The notes beneath the pieces were generated by a model. The model worked only from the letters and a program-made list of their open reading frames with translations. It was not told the DNA's origin and did not search any database. DNA of 64,000 nucleotides from Maribacter halichondriae (lineage in GTDB: Bacteria; Bacteroidota; Bacteroidia; Flavobacteriales; Flavobacteriaceae): assembly GCF_027474825.1 (NCBI RefSeq), contig NZ_CP107030.1:496001-560000 (forward strand), in the 5' to 3' direction. Position 1 is the first letter of the stretch. Each line of letters begins with the position of its first letter. Below, in pieces: positions 19,389 to 32,123 of this stretch. The position numbers and the translations under genes are program-made.

Positions 19389-22300
19389 TTATTTTCTGGA
19401 CATTACCTTCTTCACGATTTGCTCAGATCCTGTATTTATAATCATAATGTAAACGTCCGGAGCCAATCGGTTAACATTAAACCTAAGATCATTAGATCCT
19501 TTTTTAACAGATCTACTATCGTCTTTAAGTACTGTTCGACCGTTCATGTCGTACATTCTTATATTGAGTCTGGCATCGTACTTAATCTTGATATTCAGGT
19601 TCAATTCATTGACAAAAGTCAAAGGATAGGCCCTAACAACAGTCTCGTTGACGACCGCTTCTGGCTGCTCTTCAGAATTGGTTCCTCCACTGGTGTACAC
19701 AACCTCTTCAACTGCGATATTTTCAGTTACCTGTTCTTCCTCATCTTCCTCATTGGTTACGAACTCCTCATCAATAATCTCCTCTCCCGTTACGACAACA
19801 CCTTCCGTATCACCCTCATTACCAATCGTTACTTCAAGCGTTACGGAACAGCCATTCGCATCAGTAACGGTAGCGGTATAGCTGCCTACGCTTAGACCTT
19901 CGGCCGTATCGGTAGTCGCACCATTGCTCCAAGCAAACGAATAGGGTGCCGTTCCACCAACACCAATAGCCGTCGCCGAACCATCACTTGCGCCAAACGC
20001 ACTGACGTTTTCAGTAATATTGATACTGCAGGCCAATACATTCGGCCCTGTTATCATTACCGAACATTCCGATGTTGCTCCTGTGGCATCCTTGACAGAA
20101 ACGGTATGATACCCAACTCCAAGGTTATCCACCGTGTTGTTATTGGTGTAAGCACCACCATCCCATGAATAGGTATAGGGCGCATGACCACCGTAGCCGG
20201 TAACAGTAGCAACTCCGTCCTGGCTCCCAGCACAACTGGCAGGAGTGTCTTGCGCAACGCTACATATCAGATTTTTATTGATGATAATTTCACAACTGGT
20301 CGTGCCACAACCATTACTATCGGTCACGGTTACCGTATGTGGACCATAGGTCAAGGCGACCGCCGTTTGGGTCGTCTCACCGTTGTCCCACAGATAGGTA
20401 TAGGATCCACTTCCTCCCATAGGGTTGACCGTGGCCACTCCATCTTCTGAAAGATAGTTGCTGGCTAAGACATCCTGTGTAATACTGCAACTCATTTCAC
20501 CTGTTCCGGTTACGGTAACCCAACATTGCGATGTTGCACCTGTAGAATCCATTACCGTGACATTATGGTCTCCTACACTCAAGTTATAGTTGGTAGCATT
20601 CTCTGAATATGCTCCTCCATCCCAAGAATAGGTGTAGGGTCCATAACCACCGTAGGCGGTTACCGTTGCAACACCGTCATTGCCACCGCCTGCACATCCT
20701 GCCTGTGCATCAAGCTTGACACTACATATCAGCACCTTGGTGATATAAATCTCACAAATGGTCTCATGTCCACTCGAATCCCTCACGGTAACCGAGTGCA
20801 TGCCGTATGTCAGAGCGGTGGCGGTCTGGGTCGTCTCTCCATTATCCCAGGCATAGCTGTAGCCTCCCGATCCTCCGGCAGGATAGACCGTTGCGGCCCC
20901 ATCAGCGGACAGATACGTACTGGCCAACACGGTTTGGGTAATGGAACAGGCCAAATCATTTGGACCAGTCACCATGACCGAACATTCGGTTGTATTACCT
21001 TCGGAATCCATGACAGTAACGGTATGGTAACCTACATCTAGATTGTTGACCGTGCTGTTGTTGCCAAAGGTACCACCATCCCAAGAATAGGTATAGCCCG
21101 GATATCCACCAAAGGCAGTAACAGTCGCCTGGCCATCGCTAGCACCGGCAGAACTTACCGGGGCATCAAGTCTTATGCTGCATATCAAGTTCTTTTGTAT
21201 GAACAGTTCACAGCTAGTTTCGCCGCAACCATTAGTATCTACGATAGTCACTGAATGCGGACCGTATGTCAAAGCGGTCGCGGTCTTGGTGGTCTCACCG
21301 TTGTCCCACAGATAGGTATAGGACCCACTACCGCCCACAGGGTTGACTGTGGCCACTCCATCCGCTGCCTGGAAACTGGTTGCCAGTGCATCTTGGTAGA
21401 TACTACAACTTAAGTCGACTGCCCCACCTCCTGGGACTTCAATATAACATTGCGTCGTAGCTCCGGTAGTATCCATGACAATTACTATATGGTTTCCGGC
21501 ACTTAATGCAGAATTGGTCGGGTTACCAACAAAGGCACCGCCATCCCAAGAATAGGAGTAATCACCGTAACCTCCGAACGCCGTGACCGTAGCCACGCCA
21601 TCGTCGCCTCCTGTACAGGTGGCTGCGGATACCAGACTGACACTACAGATTAAAGTCTTGCTGATAAAAATCTCGCAGGTCGTTTCACCACATTCCGCAT
21701 CTGTTACGATAACCGAATGTACACCGTACGTCAAGGCAACCGCTGTTTGGGTAGTCTCGCCATTGTCCCATAGATAGGTATAGTCTCCTGATCCTCCAGT
21801 TAGCATTACCGTAGCCACACCATCAGCACTCTGGAAACTGGTCGCCAATTGATCTTGTTCAATGCTACAAGCCAACATCTCATACGATTCAACCGTAAAG
21901 GCATCCGAAGTAGCTGAACACCCTTGGTCATTGGTCACAGTAACAGTATAACTTCGGGCATTTACGGTTATCATCTGTGTGGTTTCTCCGGTTGACCAAA
22001 GGTAGCTAGCATAGCCTGCACCTGCATCAATACTACTCCGTTGCCGTCGTAGCAATAGGTATCGTCTCCTGTAATTTCAGGCACGTCAACAGCATCCAAG
22101 GTCGCGCCGATCGTGAACACTTCAGAATCAGCAGTACAGCCAGAGGCGTTCTCGGCAGTTACCGTATAATCAGTTCCAGGTGTAAGGCCCGTGATATTTC
22201 CATCAACGTCCACGGCGCCCGATGGGCTTACCGTATAGGTCAATCCCGCAACAGGCACCAGACTTGCGCTGCCCGCCATTTCACAGGTAGCATCGACCAC

Positions 22301-25300
22301 CGTTACTACAGGCGCGTCAACAGCATCCAAGGTCGCGCCGATCGTGAACACTTCAGAATCAGCAGTACAGCCAGAGGCGTTCTCGGCAGTTACCGTATAA
22401 TCAGTTCCAGGTGTAAGGCCCGTGATATTTCCATCAACGTCCACGGCGCCCGATGGGCTTACCGTATAGGTCAATCCCGCAACAGGCACCAGACTTGCGC
22501 TGCCCGCCATTTCACAGGTAGCATCGACCACCGTTACTACAGGCGCGTCAACAGCATCCAAGGTCGCGCCGATCGTGAACACTTCAGAATCAGCAGTACA
22601 GCCAGAGGCGTTCTCGGCAGTTACCGTATAATCAGTTCCAGGTGTAAGGCCCGTGATATTTCCATCAACGTCCACGGCGCCCGATGGGCTTACCGTATAG
22701 GTCAATCCCGCAACAGGCACCAGACTTGCGCTGCCCGCCATTTCACAGGTAGCATCGACCACCGTTACTACAGGCGCGTCAACAGCATCCAAGGTCGCGC
22801 CGATCGTGAACACTTCAGAATCAGCAGTACAGCCAGAGGCGTTCTCGGCAGTTACCGTATAATCAGTTCCAGGTGTAAGGCCCGTGATATTTCCATCAAC
22901 GTCCACGGCGCCCGATGGGCTTACCGTATAGGTCAATCCCGCAACAGGCACCAGACTTGCGCTGCCCGCCATTTCACAGGTAGCATCGACCACCGTTACT
23001 ACAGGCGCGTCAACAGCATCCAAGGTCGCGCCGATCGTGAACACTTCAGAATCAGCAGTACAGCCAGAGGCGTTCTCGGCAGTTACCGTATAATCAGTTC
23101 CAGGTGTAAGGCCCGTGATATTTCCATCAACGTCCACGGCGCCCGATGGGCTTACCGTATAGGTCAATCCCGCAACAGGCACCAGACTTGCGCTGCCCGC
23201 CATTTCACAGGTAGCATCGACCACCGTTACTACAGGCGCGTCAACAGCATCCAAGGTCGCGCCGATCGTGAACACTTCAGAATCAGCAGTACAGCCAGAG
23301 GCGTTCTCGGCAGTTACCGTATAATCAGTTCCAGGTGTAAGGCCCGTGATATTTCCATCAACGTCCACGGCGCCCGATGGGCTTACCGTATAGGTCAATC
23401 CCGCAACAGGCACCAGACTTGCGCTGCCCGCCATTTCACAGGTAGCATCGACCACCGTTACTACAGGCGCGTCAACAGCATCCAAGGTCGCGCCGATCGT
23501 GAACACTTCAGAATCAGCAGTACAGCCAGAGGCGTTCTCGGCAGTTACCGTATAATCAGTTCCAGGTGTAAGGCCCGTGATATTTCCATCAACGTCCACG
23601 GCGCCCGATGGGCTTACCGTATAGGTCAATCCCGCAACAGGCACCAGACTTGCGCTGCCCGCCATTTCACAGGTAGCATCGACCACCGTTACTACAGGCG
23701 CGTCAACAGCATCCAAGGTCGCGCCGATCGTGAACACTTCAGAATCAGCAGTACAGCCAGAGGCGTTCTCGGCAGTTACCGTATAATCAGTTCCAGGTGT
23801 AAGGCCCGTGATATTTCCATCAACGTCCACGGCGCCCGATGGGCTTACCGTATAGGTCAATCCCGCAACAGGCACCAGACTTGCGCTGCCCGCCATTTCA
23901 CAGGTAGCATCGACCACCGTTACTACAGGCGCGTCAACAGCATCCAAGGTCGCGCCGATCGTGAACACTTCAGAATCAGCAGTACAGCCAGAGGCGTTCT
24001 CGGCAGTTACCGTATAATCAGTTCCAGGTGTAAGGCCCGTGATATTTCCATCAACGTCCACGGCGCCCGATGGGCTTACCGTATAGGTCAATCCCGCAAC
24101 AGGCACCAGACTTGCGCTGCCCGCCATTTCACAGGTAGCATCGACCACCGTTACTACAGGCGCGTCAACAGCATCCAAGGTCGCGCCGATCGTGAACACT
24201 TCAGAATCAGCAGTACAGCCAGAGGCGTTCTCGGCAGTTACCGTATAATCAGTTCCAGGTGTAAGGCCCGTGATATTTCCATCAACGTCCACGGCGCCCG
24301 ATGGGCTTACCGTATAGGTCAATCCCGCAACAGGCACCAGACTTGCGCTGCCCGCCATTTCACAGGTAGCATCGACCACCGTTACTACAGGCGCGTCAAC
24401 AGCATCCAAGGTCGCGCCGATCGTGAACACTTCAGAATCAGCAGTACAGCCAGAGGCGTTCTCGGCAGTTACCGTATAATCAGTTCCAGGTGTAAGGCCC
24501 GTGATATTTCCATCAACGTCCACGGCGCCCGATGGGCTTACCGTATAGGTCAATCCCGCAACAGGCACCAGACTTGCGCTGCCCGCCATTTCACAGGTAG
24601 CATCGACCACCGTTACTACAGGCGCGTCAACAGCATCCAAGGTCGCGCCGATCGTGAACACTTCAGAATCAGCAGTACAGCCAGAGGCGTTCTCGGCAGT
24701 TACCGTATAATCAGTTCCAGGTGTAAGGCCCGTGATATTTCCATCAACGTCCACGGCGCCCGATGGGCTTACCGTATAGGTCAATCCCGCAACAGGCACC
24801 AGACTTGCGCTGCCCGCCATTTCACAGGTAGCATCGACCACCGTTACTACAGGCGCGTCAACAGCATCCAAGGTCGCGCCGATCGTGAACACTTCAGAAT
24901 CAGCAGTACAGCCAGAGGCGTTCTCGGCAGTTACCGTATAATCAGTTCCAGGTGTAAGGCCCGTGATATTTCCATCAACGTCCACGGCGCCCGATGGGCT
25001 TACCGTATAGGTCAATCCCGCAACAGGCACCAGACTTGCGCTGCCCGCCATTTCACAGGTAGCATCGACCACCGTTACTACAGGCGCGTCAACAGCATCC
25101 AAGGTCGCGCCGATCGTGAACACTTCAGAATCAGCAGTACAGCCAGAGGCGTTCTCGGCAGTTACCGTATAATCAGTTCCAGGTGTAAGGCCCGTGATAT
25201 TTCCATCAACGTCCACGGCGCCCGATGGGCTTACCGTATAGGTCAATCCCGCAACAGGCACCAGACTTGCGCTGCCCGCCATTTCACAGGTAGCATCGAC

Positions 25301-26653
25301 CACCGTTACTACAGGCGCGTCAACAGCATCCAAGGTCGCGCCGATCGTGAACACTTCAGAATCAGCAGTACAGCCAGAGGCGTTCTCGGCAGTTACCGTA
25401 TAATCAGTTCCAGGTGTAAGGCCCGTGATATTTCCATCAACGTCCACGGCGCCCGATGGGCTTACCGTATAGGTCAATCCCGCAACAGGCACCAGACTTG
25501 CGCTGCCCGCCATTTCACAGGTAGCATCGACCACCGTTACTATCGGGGCGGCAAGTTCGACTGGTTCATTTATAGTAAAACTTTCAGTGATAGTACAGCC
25601 TTTATCATCGGTTATCATAACCTCATACGTACCTGGAGAAAGGCCCGTTTGATCTTCGTCAGATACCGATAAACCACTTCCATCGGCTGTGGACCAAGCA
25701 TAAGCGTAAGGAGTTACCCCTCCCGAAACGGACAAGTCAATTGCCCCCGTCGCATCGCCAAAACACAGAACATCGGTTGTAGTAGCGGTCGCTGTCAAAG
25801 CGGGTCCAACGGTAATGCTTGCAGGAATAGTACACCCGTCTGCATCCGTCACAGTAACAGAATAGTTTCCTGGCGCAACAGAAAATAAGTCTTCAGTAGT
25901 GGCTCCATTTGACCATGAGTAATTGTAAGGTGCCGTACCGCCCATGACATCTAGGTCAATATCAACATTATTGCCACTTGAACAAGCCGCAGTCGCCATC
26001 GCCTGCAATGGTGGGTTAATTATTAGAGTGCCTGTTGGTCTATCACATTTTGAACTGTTCACATCGCCACTTAAAATCGGGCATGGGTCGTCTGAAGGCA
26101 CAGTCCATGCAACCATAATATTGCTCAGTTCGAGTGAAGATCCGCAAGTATATGTAACTTGTCCAAAATTAATAACTTGAATACCATTGCCTTGATTTTG
26201 GACTGGAACATTATCAAGAATGCTATTCTTCGGAATAATAGGTCCACTACATTCTGCAAAAGTTGTGACCGTTGGAACACCATTTACATCGGTGGTGGTC
26301 AAATCACCCATAACTGCAAGGGCAGGTCGATTACTATTTGTGTTGTGCAGAACCGTTATTAGTAAGTCATATGTCAAAACATCACCAGGCATACATGTTG
26401 TACAACCAGTTCCACTAAGTTCTGCACTTAACAATTGTACATCGTTAGCGGTACAATTTAAATTAAGCGGTCTTAAATCTTGCTGTTGCTGGGCGATTCC
26501 AAATAGGGGAAGTGCCATAAGACCAACAAAAAATAAGAAAACGCCCATTTTGGACATTCTACTTGATTTTTTGAAATTCTTCTTTTGTAATTCTAAATAC
26601 GAATTGTCAGCTATCGGCAAAGTACCGGTAGGATAATGGGTAGTGTTTTCCAT
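19389..26653 (-). CDS. Giant SprB-repeat adhesin with T9SS type A C-terminal signal, frameshifted
   Basis: The corrected product is about 2,421 residues. The N-terminus has a long n-region before the signal (MGVFLFFVGLMALPLFGIAQ). A non-repeat domain to about residue 215 follows (CTTCMPGDVLTYDLL, ILSGDVNSSKCDRP). Next are two SprB repeats (YSWSNGATTE, YAWSTADGSG), 15 copies of a 77-residue module (about residues 370-1524), then nine SprB-type repeats. The chain ends with an acidic linker and a T9SS type A sorting domain (YPLTFVNELNLNIKIK ... GRTVLKDD ... DVYIMIINTG). SprB-like proteins are surface adhesins, and SprB itself is moved by the gliding machinery. The frame breaks at about 22036-22042 through one missing base (VVLMQVQ versus VV-x-DAGAGYAS). 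No porin partner gene is in the window. Confidence 0.88.
19830..21885 (-). repeat. Nine SprB-type repeats in alternating A/B order
   Basis: In the C-terminal part of the adhesin two repeat types alternate strictly. Type A has DGVATV-GGSG-YTYLWDNGETTQTA and ends with a paired-Cys GCGxTSCE segment. Type B has DGVATVTAFGGY-YSWDGGAY and ends TxECSVMVTGP. I count four A-B pairs and one closing repeat (YSFAWSNGATTDTA). The repeats are diverged at the DNA level, unlike the 231-bp array next to them. They match the SprB repeat family by the W-(S/D)-N/G-G signature and the C-terminal TVTDxxGC strand. Confidence 0.8.
22081..25545 (-). repeat. Tandem array of 15 apparently identical 231-bp units within the adhesin
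   Basis: The unit boundary GGCGCGTCAACAGCATCC recurs at a fixed 231-bp spacing (for example 22311, 22542, 22773 and 25314), and 3,465 bp equals exactly 15 units. By eye the copies are identical in nucleotides; only the outer edges differ (TATCGGGGCG at 25541, GCACGTCAAC at 22080). Each unit encodes 77 residues beginning DAPVVTVVDATCEMAG and ending FTIGATLDAV, with two Cys that could form a disulfide. The unit is an Ig-like beta module related to, but distinct from, the SprB repeat. Confidence 0.93.
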
Positions 26654-27034
26654 GATAAAGTTTTTAGGTTAGCTATAACTTTACCATAACAACAAAAAAT
26701 TAGACTCATTGAATCTGTAAGAATGTGGGGCTCTTACGAATCAACAATCAAAAAAAGGAAAGTGAACAAATAAACTTGTTCTAAAAATTTAAAAAAATGT
26801 TTGGGGGAAGTAGTAATGTAAAAATCTAAAGCATAAGCACTTGTTTGTTTAAAATGTAACTTTCCAAATCAACATTGTTATGATAAAGTTCCAACAGTTC
26901 TGATGATAACGTTAACATTTTCATAATATTTCGATGAAATGCACAAAAATGCCATGAAAAGCACAAAAATCCTGTGAAATGCAAAAGCCCCTTTAGTTAA
27001 AAAGAGGCTTTTTCAAATTTATATTGGAAAAAAT
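26654..27034. other. 381-bp gap with yidC terminator, 20-bp direct repeats and adhesin upstream region
   Basis: Next to yidC is a hairpin, AAAAGCCCCTTT (26983-26994) with AAAGAGGCTTTT (27002-27013), followed on the minus strand by T4, a likely terminator for yidC. Beside it are tandem 20-bp repeats at 26935-26954 and 26955-26974 (TGAAATGCACAAAAATGCCA and a 16/20 match) with a half copy at 26975-26984. The rest (26654-26930) is AT-rich and should hold the adhesin promoter. No gene is seen. Confidence 0.6.
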
Positions 27035-28888
27035 TTATCGCTTTCCGGCCTTTTTCTGTTCCTCGGCCTGCTCCATCATTTCGCGCATCTTACGCTGGAA
27101 CTTATTTTCTTTCTTGGGTTTCTTTTTATTCTCTTGAATCTGCGCGTGGATCTTGTCGTTGTCCAAAATAAAGTTCTTGATGACTAACATGATTCCGATG
27201 GTAATCAGGTTTGAAATAAAATAATACAGACTTAGTCCACTTGCGTAGTTGTTAAAAAAGAACAACATCATAAAGGGCATCAGGTACATGATGAATTTCA
27301 TGTTCGGCATACCAGGTTGTTGCGGCATATTCTGGCCTGTGGTCATCATCATATAAAAGAAGATAGCAACTGATGCCAATATGGGGAAGAGACTCACATG
27401 GTCACCATAAAAAGGAATGGTGAACGGCAATTGTGCAATCGCGTCATAAGATGAAAGGTCATCCGCCCATAAAAAAGATTTTTGACGTAAAGCAAATGAA
27501 GTGGGAAAGAACATAAATAGTGCATAGAAAATCGGCATCTGCAAAAGTGCGGGCACACAACCACTCATCGGACTCACCCCGGCCTTACCATATAGTTTCA
27601 TGGTCTCTTGCTGCTTTTTCATCGCATTGTCCTTATACTTTTCTCCTAGCTCGGTAATTTCCGGTTTAAGCACTTTCATTTTTGCTTGCGACAAATACGA
27701 TTTATAGGTTACTGGAGACATGGCCAAGCGAACGATGATCGTCATCAATATAATGGCAATTCCAGCTGGAAGGAAAGAACTTAAAAAAGCATAGAACGGA
27801 GTGAAAATATACCGATTAATCCATCCGAAGATGCCCCACCCGAAGGGAATGGAATCTTCCAATCCCAAATCTTCATAGTCATCCAAAACCAACGCGTCGG
27901 TCGGGCCATAGTACCAATGCATGTTCTGGGAAAGTTCACCGCCATTTAACTTTAGAGGTACAACGGAAGCATATTCTTTTGTGAACCCTTGGGTATGGCT
28001 TTCTTCTTCGACCAAATTTTTTGATGACAATTCCGCTTTTTCAAAATTCTCCTTAGTAGCTAAAATGGAACTAAAGAAATGCTGGCGATACGAAAGCCAT
28101 TTTATATCCGTCTCGGTTTCTTCATCGTCACTACCCTCTGAGAGTTTACTTATTTTTCCTTCCTCGTGATTATAGGTCAATCGGGTATATCGATTTTCGT
28201 ATTCTACGCTCTTATTGTGGCGTATTCCTTTCAGGTTCCATTCCAATTGTACTGGCTTCGAACTATTGATGACCCCGTTCAAGCCTTGTGAGCGAATAGT
28301 GAAATCGACTAAATAATCCTTCGGTTTCATTTCATAGCGATATTCCAAAAACTGGTTCGGTGAGGTTTTCGCTTTTAAGGAGAGTACTTGGTTATCTCCA
28401 CTTTTACTTAGGGAAGGTTCAAAATAAAGGTCTTTGGTATTCAAGACGCGATTATCGGAAGTAGTAAAATTCAATGCAAAGGAAGCATTACCATCCTTAA
28501 CCAAATAAATCGGAACGGAATCGTACGCCTTGAACTGTTTCATCATGGCTTCCACTATCTGCCCGCCTTTGTTAGCAATTTCAAGCTTTACCAAATCGTT
28601 TTCCAAGATGGTCGTTTTATCAGAGGGCGATGTAAAGCCAAAAGAACCTATGGTACTTTTATATTGGGCAACAGCTGCGGAATCTTGAAGATTAATGACC
28701 GCTGGTTCGTTCGTCTTGTTTTCTTTTACTTGGTTTTTTTCGACCGCTGCCTCGACCTGTTCTTGTTCAGCTTTCTGAGCCTCAACTTCTTCGGGTGTGG
28801 GCTGGTTCTGATACATCCAAAAAAGAAGGATTCCGAAAATGAGCACAAAGCCGATTATGGAATTTATATCAAGTTTCTTTTCTTCCAT
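27035..28888 (-). CDS. yidC: Membrane protein insertase YidC
   Basis: A 617-residue inner-membrane protein. It starts MEEKKLDINSIIGFVLIFGI (first membrane segment), followed by a low-complexity linker rich in E, Q and K. A large periplasmic beta domain (about 80-350) contains KLEIANKGGQIVEAMMKQFK. The conserved five-helix insertase core has RLAMSPVTYKSYLSQAKMKVL, the cytoplasmic coiled hairpin KYKDNAMKKQQETMKLY, GVSPMSGCVPALLQMPIFYALF and MMLFFFNNYASGLSLYYFISN. A basic tail (KKPKKENKFQRKMRE) can contact the ribosome. It lies 70 bp downstream of pyrG on the same strand and is probably co-transcribed with it. Confidence 0.97.
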   Translation of the reverse strand: MEEKKLDINSIIGFVLIFGILLFWMYQNQPTPEEVEAQKAEQEQVEAAVEKNQVKENKTNEPAVINLQDSAAVAQYKSTIGSFGFTSPSDKTTILENDLVKLEIANKGGQIVEAMMKQFKAYDSVPIYLVKDGNASFALNFTTSDNRVLNTKDLYFEPSLSKSGDNQVLSLKAKTSPNQFLEYRYEMKPKDYLVDFTIRSQGLNGVINSSKPVQLEWNLKGIRHNKSVEYENRYTRLTYNHEEGKISKLSEGSDDEETETDIKWLSYRQHFFSSILATKENFEKAELSSKNLVEEESHTQGFTKEYASVVPLKLNGGELSQNMHWYYGPTDALVLDDYEDLGLEDSIPFGWGIFGWINRYIFTPFYAFLSSFLPAGIAIILMTIIVRLAMSPVTYKSYLSQAKMKVLKPEITELGEKYKDNAMKKQQETMKLYGKAGVSPMSGCVPALLQMPIFYALFMFFPTSFALRQKSFLWADDLSSYDAIAQLPFTIPFYGDHVSLFPILASVAIFFYMMMTTGQNMPQQPGMPNMKFIMYLMPFMMLFFFNNYASGLSLYYFISNLITIGIMLVIKNFILDNDKIHAQIQENKKKPKKENKFQRKMREMMEQAEEQKKAGKR

Positions 28889-28958
28889 CTAAATAAAAAA
28901 ATTAGGATATGGTAAATGTTTGGTTTTCAGCACGCAAATATATGTCCAATTGTGGAAA

Positions 28959-30649
<1,691 letters not shown>

Positions 30650-30891
30650 TCACAGGGAATCCTTCGGAAATTCTTTCTGTACTTTACGAACCAAGGGCTC
30701 TAGCCCGTTTATCTTTATTTCGTGCATCGCCTGCAACAAATGACCCAACTTTCCATCCGGAAAACCCTTTTGCTTGAACCATACGAAATACGCCTCCGGC
30801 GATCCAGTAAATAACGTCCTTTATATTTTCCGAAAGGCATGCGATAATGGGCCAATTCGATGAGTTTTTGCTTGTCGGGACTTATTTCCAT
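30650..30891 (-). CDS. DUF3820 family small protein, frameshifted
   Basis: The frame reads from the ATG complementary to 30889-30891: MEISPDKQKLIELAHYRMPF, then GKYKGRYLLD. It is lost near 30796-30802, and the neighbouring frame continues PEAYFVWFKQKGFPDGKLG and then HEIKINGLEPLVRKVQKEFP to a TGA at 30650-30652. One added base (GAT-C-x-G-CCG) gives 80 residues, reading ...RYLLD-x-PEAYFVWF, the DUF3820 signature. The function is unknown. It lies 54 bp upstream of pyrG in the same direction. Because of the break, neither half would be called by a simple ORF length cut-off. Confidence 0.8.
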
Positions 30892-30939
30892 TTTTAAAAC
30901 TAAAACTTATATCTTTAAGACAACAAAATTTCACCGAAA

Positions 30940-31809
30940 ATGAAACGAAGAAAATTTATCGGAACATCGGCCGCAGCCTCAGTGGGTATTTTGGCCTATA
31001 AAAGTGCCAATGCAAATCCGACTCACGAAACTATTGCCAACGAGCTTAAGGGAAATATAAACCATAGTGTTTGCCGATGGTGTTATTCGAAAATTCCTAT
31101 GGAGGAGTTTTTGCAAAACCTGAACGACTTGGGAATCAAGGCCATGGACCTAACTGGTCCAGAAGATTGGCCTTTGATGAAAAAATACAACATTCATTCC
31201 TCTATGTGCTGGGGAGCCGGCAAAGGAATTTTAGAAGGATGGAACGACCCCAAACTTCATGAAGAACTCATCGCAGACTATACAAGGGTAATTCCTCTAG
31301 TGGCCGAAGCGGGCTATACCAACCTTATCTGTTTTAGTGGAAACCGAAATGGCATGGACGACCAAGAAGGACTCGAAAACAGTGCAGAGGGATTAAAGAA
31401 TATTATGCCCATAGCCGAAAAGCACGGAGTGATAATTCAAATGGAGCTGCTTAACTCAAAAGTAGACCACAAAGACTATATGTGCGACCACAGCGCATGG
31501 GGTGTCGACCTGTGCAAGGCCATCGGGTCGGACAACTTCAAGTTATTATATGACATTTACCACATGCAAATTATGGAGGGGGATGTTATTCGGAACATTC
31601 AGGATTACCATCAATATTTTGGTCATTATCACACGGGGGGCAATCCGGGTCGTCATGAAATCGATGAGACCCAAGAGCTATTTTACCCGGCCATTATGAA
31701 AGCGATTCTAGCCACGGGATATAAAGGTTATGTCGCCCAAGAATTCATTCCTTCTTGGGAAGATCAGATTGCGGCACTGAAGGATGGTGTTGAACGATGT
31801 GATGTGTAA
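30940..31809 (+). CDS. Tat-exported TIM-barrel sugar isomerase, hydroxypyruvate isomerase-like
   Basis: A 289-residue protein with a twin-arginine signal (MKRRKFIGTSAAASVG ... SANA). The barrel belongs to the xylose isomerase-like AP endonuclease 2 superfamily: SVCRWCYSKIPMEEF, GIKAMDLTGPEDWP, IIQMELLNSKVDH, LLYDIYHMQIMEGD, GHYHTGGNPGRHEID and GYVAQEFIPSW. The Glu, Asp, His and Glu at these strand ends are the usual metal and catalytic ligands of hydroxypyruvate isomerase relatives. Many secreted Bacteroidota members have undefined sugar substrates, so the name marks the family only. It is divergent from the DUF3820-pyrG-yidC set. Confidence 0.86.
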   Translation: MKRRKFIGTSAAASVGILAYKSANANPTHETIANELKGNINHSVCRWCYSKIPMEEFLQNLNDLGIKAMDLTGPEDWPLMKKYNIHSSMCWGAGKGILEGWNDPKLHEELIADYTRVIPLVAEAGYTNLICFSGNRNGMDDQEGLENSAEGLKNIMPIAEKHGVIIQMELLNSKVDHKDYMCDHSAWGVDLCKAIGSDNFKLLYDIYHMQIMEGDVIRNIQDYHQYFGHYHTGGNPGRHEIDETQELFYPAIMKAILATGYKGYVAQEFIPSWEDQIAALKDGVERCDV

Positions 31810-31856
31810 GTCCATTTGAGATAGTAGAATACTAAAAAAAGATAACACCCTTTTAA

Positions 31857-32114
31857 ATGAGAATTCCAAAAAAAGTAATCCCCTATTTGACATTACTTGT
31901 CGTAATAAGCTGTGTAAAACCAAAAGACTTGACAAATGCGGTAGATCAATTAGAATGTTCGACTTTATTGGGTGAAATTTTTACAGACGAATCTTTGACC
32001 TGTTCACAAATAGAAGCCAAAATCAATAATGTAGAAAATTCGTGCGGAAAGTTTCTAACGGACGAAGAAAAAGCGGACTTGGCCGCGATAAAAGAGAATT
32101 GTACCGATGACTAA
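31857..32114 (+). CDS. Small Cys-containing lipoprotein, unknown function
   Basis: An 85-residue product with signal and lipobox (TLLVVISC, Cys19). The mature part has four further Cys (LECSTL, LTCSQI, NSCGKF, ENCTDD) spaced for two disulfides, in an acidic helical context (LTDEEKADLAAIKENC). I do not recognise a family. It follows the isomerase-like gene by 47 bp and could be in its transcript. Confidence 0.62.
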   Translation: MRIPKKVIPYLTLLVVISCVKPKDLTNAVDQLECSTLLGEIFTDESLTCSQIEAKINNVENSCGKFLTDEEKADLAAIKENCTDD

Positions 32115-32123
32115 GAATTAAGG

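Noticed and set aside
22081..25545. Regular repeats could suggest a CRISPR array
   Set aside because: The unit is 231 bp with no variable spacers, it stays in frame and encodes a beta-rich protein module, and no cas genes are present.
20184..26636. Open frames on the plus strand opposite the adhesin (20184-20450, 20766-21041, 25944-26180, 26220-26636)
   Set aside because: They mirror the repeat composition of the true minus-strand gene, show no family features and lack plausible starts.
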